From contig NZ_CP132913.1 in NCBI RefSeq assembly GCF_036327475.1, forward strand, positions 1,736,001 to 1,800,000: a DNA stretch of 64,000 bases. The letters are read 5' to 3'. The DNA comes from G036327475 sp036327475. Lineage in GTDB: Bacteria; Pseudomonadota; Gammaproteobacteria; Enterobacterales; Enterobacteriaceae. Every line of letters starts with the position of its first letter. Positions within the stretch are counted from its first letter, which is position 1. The notes under the pieces are model-generated. The model saw only the letters and a list, made by a program, of their open reading frames with translations, was not told where the DNA came from and searched no databases. Shown here in pieces: positions 58,206 through 64,000 of this stretch. The translations under genes and the position numbers were made by a program.

Positions 58206-61200
58206 GTGCATGGCGAGGAGTTTGTGTTTACCGTTTATCATTCCAACCAGCTAGATCTGCTTAAGACCCTTATCGCTGCGCTGATTGCGGGCAGGCCGCT
58301 GCGCGATCCATTCCAGCCGGAAGTGATTCTGGTGCAAAGCAACGGTATGGCACAGTGGATACAGATGGAGTTGGCGGCACACTTCGGCGTTGCGGCCAAC
58401 ATTGACTTTCCTCTGCCGTCCAGCTTTATCTGGCAGATGTTTACTCGCGTCCTACCTGATATTCCCGACGAAAGCGCATTTGCCAAATCGGCGATGACCT
58501 GGCGGCTGATGATGCTGCTGCCGCGTCTGTGCCGAAAAGCGGATTTTGCGGCGATAAGCGAATATCTGCGCGATGACGATGATAAACGTAAAGTGTTCCA
58601 GTTTGCTACCCGGATTGGGGATCTCTTTGACCAATATTTGGTATATCGTCCCGACTGGCTAGAAAGCTGGCAGCGTGGTGAAACGATCGACGATTTAGGC
58701 GAGCCCCAGCGCTGGCAAGCCCCATTGTGGCGGGCGCTGATGGCGGAGACGGAAGGGGCGGGGCAGCCGCTGTGGCACCGTGCCAATCTCTATCAGCGTT
58801 TTATCCAGACCTTAACGCAAAGCCAGACGCGGCCGCCTGGCTTGCCAGATAGAGTGTTCATCTTCGGTATCTCAGCGCTGCCCCCTACCTACCTGCAGGC
58901 GCTTCAAGTGTTGGGGCGCCATATTGACATCCATCTGCTGTTCACGAATCCCTGCCGCTATTACTGGGGGGATATCCGCGATCGCGCTTTTCTGGATCGG
59001 CTGCTACACCGCCGTCGCCGACATTATCAGCAGCAGACGGAGCAGGCGCTGTTTCGGCGCCCCGAACAGGCCGCCGTGCTATTCAACGCGCTGGGGGAGC
59101 AGCAAACAGGTAACCCGCTACTGGCTTCCTGGGGCAAACAGGGGCGCGATAATCTTTACCTGCTGGCGCAAATGGACGGCATTTCCGAGGTAGATGCATT
59201 TGTTGAGCCGGCGGGCGATAACCTGCTAAGCCTAGTGCAACGCGATATCTTAACCCTTGAGGATCACGCGGTGATTGACATGGACGGTGAAACGCTCACC
59301 CAGGGCGGCGGTAAGCGGCCGCTGCGGCTGGATGACCGCTCGCTGAGCCTGCATATTTGCCACAGTTCGCAGCGTGAAGTGGAAGTGCTGCACGACAGCC
59401 TACTGGCGATGATGGTGGAAGACCCAACGCTGCGCCCGCGCGATGTGGTTGTCATGGTGGCCGATATCGACTGTTATGCGCCAGCAATCCAGGCGGTGTT
59501 CGGCAATACCGGCGGCGAACGTTATCTGCCGTTTGCCATTTCCGACAAACGCGCGCGGCATCTCCATCCTGTTTTACCGGCGTTTCTCAGCCTGTTGGAA
59601 TTACCGCGTAGCCGCTTTGCCGCCGAACAGGTACTGGCGTTGCTGGAAGTGCCGACGCTAGCGGCCCGCTTCGCCATTGATGAGCAGGGGCTTCAACTGC
59701 TGCGCCTATGGGTTGCGGAATCCGGCATTCGCTGGGGGTTGGATGATGATACGCTACGCGAGCTGATGCTGCCCACCACCGGCCAGCATACTTGGCAATT
59801 TGGTTTAACCCGCATGCTGCTGGGCTATGCGATGGACAGCGAGAGCGGCGATTGGCAAGACATTTTGCCCTACGATGAATCCAGCGGCTTGATATCCGGT
59901 CTGGCCGGCCAACTGGCTGAGCTATTGATGCGACTTCGCCATTGGCGCGACCAACTTGCTCAGCCCCGCGCCCTAGACGCCTGGCTTGGATGCGCCCGCG
60001 AAATGATCGAGGATTTCTTTGCTCCCGACGCTGAGGCGGAAGCAGCTCTGGCGCTGCTAGAAAATCAATGGCAGCAGGTGTTGCAATGCGGTTTGCGGGC
60101 TGGATATGACCAGCTGGTGCCGGTGACGCTGCTGAAAGACGCGCTGGCCGTGCGGCTGGATCAGAAGCGGGTTAGCCAGCGCTTTCTGGCCGGCGCCATC
60201 AACTTTTGTACGCTGATGCCAATGCGCTCAATTCCGTTTCGGGTGATCTGCCTGCTGGGCATGAATGACGGAGTTTATCCGCGCACGCTGCCGCCGACGG
60301 GGTTCGACCTGATGGTGCAGCAGCCACAGCGCGGCGATCGCAGCCGGCGCGACGATGACCGCTATCTGTTCCTGGAGGCGTTGTTATCCGCGCAGCAGCG
60401 ATTGTATATTAGTTTTATCGGCCGTGCCATTCAGGATAATACGCCGCGTTATCCGTCAGTGCTGGTAAGCGAACTGAGCGATTATGTTGCGCAAAGCTTT
60501 TATTTACCCGGCGACGAATATGTCGATGCCGAGAGTAGCGCTGACCGGGTGCGCGCGCATCTGTGGCAGTGGCATAGCCGTATGCCTTTCGCGCCGGAGA
60601 ATTTTTTACCGGGCAGCGAGTCCCAAAGCTTCGCCGACGAATGGCTGCCGGCCGCCGGCGCCGAGGGCGAGCCGCAGTCGGATTTTGTCACACCGTTGAC
60701 GGCGGCGCCCTGCGAAGCACTGGCACTGGATGAACTGTTGTGCTTTTATCGCCACCCGGTACGCGCCTGGTTTGTGCAGCGCCTGGCGGTCTCCTTGCAT
60801 CAAACCTCCCATGAGCTGGCGGCTAATGAACCCTTTGTCATCGACAACCTGACCCGCTATCAGCTCAATGACCGGCTGGTGAATACCCTTATCGATGGGG
60901 CAAGCATAGATCGGCTGTTCCGCCAGGTACGCGCCGCCGGCCTATTACCTTATGGCGCGTTCGGTGAGCTGTATTGGGCCAAGCAATACCAGGAAATGAC
61001 CATGCTCTCTGAGCGGGTGCGGACGTGGCGATTGCCGGAAACGCACAGTGTTGAAGTCTTTTTGACGTTAGATGGGGTGACGCTTTCCGGTTGGTTGCCG
61101 CGGGTTCAGGCGAATGGTTTGCTGCGCTGGCGTCCAAGCACGCTGTCGGCCAGGGACGGATTACTGCTGTGGGTAGAGCACTTGGCCTATTGCGCGATGG

Positions 61201-61628
61201 GTGGCGAAGGCGAGAGCCGGATGTTTGGCACGCGCGGCGAGTGGCATTTCGCACCGCTGCCCGCCTGCCGGGCGAAAACGTTTTTACTTTCGCTGGTTTC
61301 CGGCTACTGTCAGGGCATGGCGTCGCCGTTGCTGCTGTTACCCCGCGCTGGTGGTGCATGGCTAAGCCAGTGTTACGACCCAGTAACACAGAGCATTGAC
61401 CGCGACGAGAGCCGGCAGCGACAGGCCCGTGATAAACTTATCCAGGCTTGGCAGGGGAATGGCCATGTTCCCGGCGAAGGCGAGGATCCTTATCTGCAGC
61501 GGTTGATGCGCCAGCTGGAGGAACAACATATTGAGGCGATTATATCGATCGCTGAACGGTATTTGCTGCTACCTTTTATGTTCAATCTGACTCAGAGCAA
61601 GCTGGCGAAACGCGAAAAGAAAGCTTGA
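58206..61628 (+). CDS. recC: Exodeoxyribonuclease V gamma chain
   Basis: Chi-recognition subunit of RecBCD. 1140 residues without a break, similar in length to E. coli RecC (1122). Conserved pieces include VYHSNQLDLL, QSNGMAQWIQ, FPLPSSFIWQMFTRVLP, DQYLVYRPDWLESW, VFIFGISALPPTYLQAL, HICHSSQREVEVLHD, LGMNDGVYPRTL and RGDRSRRDDDRYLFLEALLS. The start is uncertain: GTG 58206 with GGAAGG close by, or GTG 58224 (VFTVYHSN, matching the usual start), with GAGGAG only 3 bases before it. Upstream pseudopilin genes are dead but this gene is not. Confidence 0.95.
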   Translation: MHGEEFVFTVYHSNQLDLLKTLIAALIAGRPLRDPFQPEVILVQSNGMAQWIQMELAAHFGVAANIDFPLPSSFIWQMFTRVLPDIPDESAFAKSAMTWRLMMLLPRLCRKADFAAISEYLRDDDDKRKVFQFATRIGDLFDQYLVYRPDWLESWQRGETIDDLGEPQRWQAPLWRALMAETEGAGQPLWHRANLYQRFIQTLTQSQTRPPGLPDRVFIFGISALPPTYLQALQVLGRHIDIHLLFTNPCRYYWGDIRDRAFLDRLLHRRRRHYQQQTEQALFRRPEQAAVLFNALGEQQTGNPLLASWGKQGRDNLYLLAQMDGISEVDAFVEPAGDNLLSLVQRDILTLEDHAVIDMDGETLTQGGGKRPLRLDDRSLSLHICHSSQREVEVLHDSLLAMMVEDPTLRPRDVVVMVADIDCYAPAIQAVFGNTGGERYLPFAISDKRARHLHPVLPAFLSLLELPRSRFAAEQVLALLEVPTLAARFAIDEQGLQLLRLWVAESGIRWGLDDDTLRELMLPTTGQHTWQFGLTRMLLGYAMDSESGDWQDILPYDESSGLISGLAGQLAELLMRLRHWRDQLAQPRALDAWLGCAREMIEDFFAPDAEAEAALALLENQWQQVLQCGLRAGYDQLVPVTLLKDALAVRLDQKRVSQRFLAGAINFCTLMPMRSIPFRVICLLGMNDGVYPRTLPPTGFDLMVQQPQRGDRSRRDDDRYLFLEALLSAQQRLYISFIGRAIQDNTPRYPSVLVSELSDYVAQSFYLPGDEYVDAESSADRVRAHLWQWHSRMPFAPENFLPGSESQSFADEWLPAAGAEGEPQSDFVTPLTAAPCEALALDELLCFYRHPVRAWFVQRLAVSLHQTSHELAANEPFVIDNLTRYQLNDRLVNTLIDGASIDRLFRQVRAAGLLPYGAFGELYWAKQYQEMTMLSERVRTWRLPETHSVEVFLTLDGVTLSGWLPRVQANGLLRWRPSTLSARDGLLLWVEHLAYCAMGGEGESRMFGTRGEWHFAPLPACRAKTFLLSLVSGYCQGMASPLLLLPRAGGAWLSQCYDPVTQSIDRDESRQRQARDKLIQAWQGNGHVPGEGEDPYLQRLMRQLEEQHIEAIISIAERYLLLPFMFNLTQSKLAKREKKA

Positions 61629-61752
61629 AGCAAGCGTCCGGTGCATCTCCTCGGTGACGGCGGCAAGCGCCATGATGTGGTTATCTTGCACGTATGTGCC
61701 ACCTAAAAACTGTGCTCATGAACGATCCGCAAGGCGGCTATCGGAGAGTAGA

Positions 61753-63025
61753 ATGTTGAAACTGGTTGACGGACTATTGGGTTTCGCACTAACTTTTTTG
61801 AGCACGGCGGCGCCAGGATTGGCACAAAGCGGATGGCAACCGGTGTAAGAAGCCATCTACAAGAGCAGTCAAGACCCCGCAACTATCAGACATCCATCCG
61901 GCTGGATAACGGCATGACGGTGCTGTCGGTGAGCGATAAAGAAGCGGTCAAGTCGCTTGCTGTGGTGACTGCAAGATCGCTGGAGAATCCGCACCATCAG
62001 CTTGGTTTGACTCACTTGTCTTGAGCATATCATTCTGATGAGATCGCGCCATTATTCAGAGCTGGAAAATCTTTTGGAATTCTTGAAAAGAACGGGATCA
62101 TAATGCCAGCACTGGCGTCCTACAGAACGGCCTTTTATTTGGAGGTGGAAAACGATGCGCTGTACCGAAGCTGGATCCGATTTATGCCGATAAGGAGCAC
62201 CATGTGGTGAATGCTGAGCTCACCCTGGTGTGTACCAGCGACGTCCTGCGCATGGCGCAGATCCGGTCTGGAACCATGAATCCGGCTCACCTTGCTTCGC
62301 ACTTTTTAGGCGGCAATCCTGACACCTTGAGTGATAAGCCCGACAGCAAATTGCACGATGTGCTCCAGCATTTCTACAAACGTTATTATTCGGACAATTT
62401 TATGGCAGCGATCATTTACAGCAATCAACCACTACCCGACATGGCGAAGTTGTCGGCCTATGCCTTTGACCACATTACCAACCACCGGGCGTTGGTGTCG
62501 CCAATCATCGTACTGGCGGCGGCCGCCCTGCCCATTGCTAACAACAGCGCCGCGTTTCGCAGCAAAATCGATACTTATATCAATCTCATCGGCAATTGCA
62601 GCCCAGGAATCCTAGCGGACTGGCTGCAAAAAGAGGAGCTGGCGGCCTCTATTGACGCCGGCGCCGATCCCATGGTTAATCGCAACGGTGGAGTTTTCGC
62701 CATTGCCGCCTTCCTTTCAGACAAAGGGTATGCACAGCGCGACCAGGTGATGGCGACCATTTTTTCCTATCTTTCATTGCTGCGGCATCAGGGAATTCAG
62801 GGTCACTATTTTGACGAGATAGCCCATGTACTAGGCCAGGATTTCTGTTTCAGGCGATGACCCAGTTGCAGCTGAGCAATTATTTCCAGTTGGAGGTTAT
62901 CAAGCAGCAGCGATTACGCTCACCTTACTGGCTTGGCTCTGTTTTCCAATACATCAGCCCTACAACAGGCGCTGCCGGTGCAATCAAAGGAGCTGGATGG
63001 CGCTGATGGCCACCGAGAGCCTTAA
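61753..63025 (+). pseudogene. ptrA: Protease III (pitrilysin), remnant
   Basis: MLKLVDGLLGFALTFLSTAA signal-like start, SGWQPV..EAIYKSSQD, SIRLDNGMTVLSVSDKEAVK, LTHL.LEHIILM with the zinc HxxEH region damaged, VVNAELTLVCTSDVLRMAQI, DTLSDKPDSKLHDVLQHFYK and AFLSDKGYAQRDQVMATIF. Then about 500 codons are absent, and only the C-terminal TSALQQALPVQSKELD remains. Its stop (63023-63025) lies inside recB. Confidence 0.9.
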
Positions 63026-64000
63026 CCCTCTCACGTTACCGCTACAGGGCACCCGTCTTATCGAAGCGTCGGCTGGAACGGGAAAAACCTATACCCTGGC
63101 GGCGCTTTACCTACGTCTGCTGCTTGGGCTGGGCGGCGATGCGGCGCACCCGCGGCCATTGAGCGTGGAAGAAATATTGGTGGTAACCTTTACCGAGGCC
63201 GCCACCGAAGAACTTCGCGGCCGTATCCGCGACAATATTCATCAGCTGCGGCTGGCTTGCGTGCGTGGCAAGAGCGAGGATCCGCTACTGGCGGCGCTGC
63301 TAGAGCAACTCAGCTGCCTGCGGCTGGCCGCATTGCATCTGCTAGCGGCAGAGCGGCAGATGGACGAAGCGGCAATTTATACCATCCATGGCTTCTGCCA
63401 GCGCATTCTGAATCAGAATGCTGTCGAATCCGGCATGTTATTTCAGCAAACATTACTGGAGGATGAATCGTTTTTGCGCCAGCAGGTGAGTGCTGACTTC
63501 TGGCGACGCCACTGCTATCCGTTGCCGCTGGACGTTGCGCGTATGGTGCAGCAGCATTGGGAGGGGCCGGAAAATTTGCTGGCGGAACTGCTGCCTTATC
63601 TTCAGGGTGAGCCGCCGGCGGTGCTGGATCCGCCTAATATCATGGAGTCTATCCTATCGCGTCATGTGCGCATCATTGCCGGCATTGAAGACCTCAAGCG
63701 ACAATGGCGCGCGACGTCAGCGACGATTAGGAGGATGCTCGACGAGTATAGACTCGACCGTCGGGTGTATAGCAGAAAAAATCTGCTGACCTGGCTTGCG
63801 CAAGTTGATCGCTGGGCGAGTGAGCCCACCGTGGATTATCGAGTGCCGGATGAGTTGGCGCGGTTTAAAAGCTCAGTGCTAGCGGATAAAACTACAGCCG
63901 GGGAGTCGCCTCGGCATGAACTGTTTGCCGCGGTGGAGGCTTTTTATCAGCAGAGCCCCTCGCTGCGTGAGCTGATTTTCGCCATGGCGTTGACGGAAAT
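62997..64000 (+). CDS. recB: Exodeoxyribonuclease V beta chain (5' part)
   Basis: Helicase-nuclease subunit of RecBCD. Open from the ATG at 62997 to the window end with no stop, about 334 codons. Walker A IEASAGTGKTYTLAALYLRL, then LLGLGGDA, VTFTEAATEELRGRIRDNIH, AERQMDEAAIYTIHGFCQRI and DFWRRHCYPLP are as in SF1 RecB. The start at 62997 has AAGGAG 5 bases upstream and overlaps the ptrA remnant by 29 bases, like the ptrA-recB overlap in E. coli. The rest, with the nuclease domain, lies outside. Confidence 0.95.
   Translation, partial: MALMATESLNPLTLPLQGTRLIEASAGTGKTYTLAALYLRLLLGLGGDAAHPRPLSVEEILVVTFTEAATEELRGRIRDNIHQLRLACVRGKSEDPLLAALLEQLSCLRLAALHLLAAERQMDEAAIYTIHGFCQRILNQNAVESGMLFQQTLLEDESFLRQQVSADFWRRHCYPLPLDVARMVQQHWEGPENLLAELLPYLQGEPPAVLDPPNIMESILSRHVRIIAGIEDLKRQWRATSATIRRMLDEYRLDRRVYSRKNLLTWLAQVDRWASEPTVDYRVPDELARFKSSVLADKTTAGESPRHELFAAVEAFYQQSPSLRELIFAMALTE

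Noticed and set aside
58238..58786. Minus-strand frame of 182 codons
   Set aside because: Antisense to the conserved N-terminal part of recC.
1..64000. CRISPR arrays and complete insertion sequences
   Set aside because: No regularly spaced repeats and no element with terminal inverted repeats and an intact transposase were found; the only repeats are two-copy tandem duplications.

Overview
The window looks like the chromosome of a host-restricted gammaproteobacterium of the Sodalis lineage, most like Sodalis glossinidius. I infer this from protein resemblance and decay style; no search was run. Gene order follows the enterobacterial backbone: speA-speB, pgk-fbaA, mscS, argO, yggE, argP, rpiA, serA, fau, ssrS, zapA, ygfB, pepP-ubiH-ubiI, gcvTHP, trhA, ygfZ, sdhE-ygfX, fldB, xerD-dsbC-recJ-prfB-lysS, then lplT, tas, ygdR, ygdQ, mutH, rppH-ptsP-lgt-thyA, ppd pseudopilins, recC-ptrA-recB. 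About half of these genes are wrecked by frameshifts, stops and deletions. No complete insertion sequence is present.

Layout. 1-6.6 kb: putrescine synthesis (partial speA, speB) and glycolysis (pgk, fbaA), separated by 1.9 kb without a recognisable gene. 6.9-12.1 kb: relics of mscS, argO, yggE, argP and serA around an intact rpiA. 12.1-17.5 kb: fau relic, a shortened 6S RNA, zapA, ygfB relic, then intact pepP, ubiH and ubiI. 17.7-21.2 kb: relics of the whole glycine cleavage operon and of an HD-domain hydrolase. 21.4-30.5 kb: trhA, ygfZ, broken sdhE, ygfX, fldB, xerD and dsbC, then intact recJ, prfB (with its programmed frameshift) and lysS.

30.5-47.8 kb is an accessory stretch in which only a tRNA-Gly(CCC) gene appears functional. 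It holds relics of an AbgB-like peptidase with an amino-acid ABC transporter, an IS3-type transposase scrap, a possible pore-forming-toxin-like relic, a sugar-acid catabolic cluster (6-phosphogluconate dehydrogenase-like, hexulose-phosphate isomerase-like, MFS permease, FGGY kinase), a repeat-rich surface or tail-spike-like protein, a phage lysis module (holin and DUF2514-like gene), an AT-rich block and one large unrecognised minus-strand relic.

47.8-64 kb returns to the backbone: relics of lplT, tas, ygdR and mutH, then intact ygdQ, rppH, ptsP, lgt, thyA and recC, pseudopilin and ptrA relics, and the open 5' part of recB.

What still works suggests a cell keeping glycolysis and the pentose phosphate link, putrescine, ubiquinone, translation, lipoprotein, thymidylate and RecBC/RecJ functions. 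It has lost serine synthesis, glycine cleavage, arginine export, the small mechanosensitive channel, XerD, intact DsbC and MutH. Two cross-cutting signals stand out. Short tandem duplications of 11-23 bp are scattered through the dead genes. A cluster of DnaA-box sequences lies between mutH and rppH.
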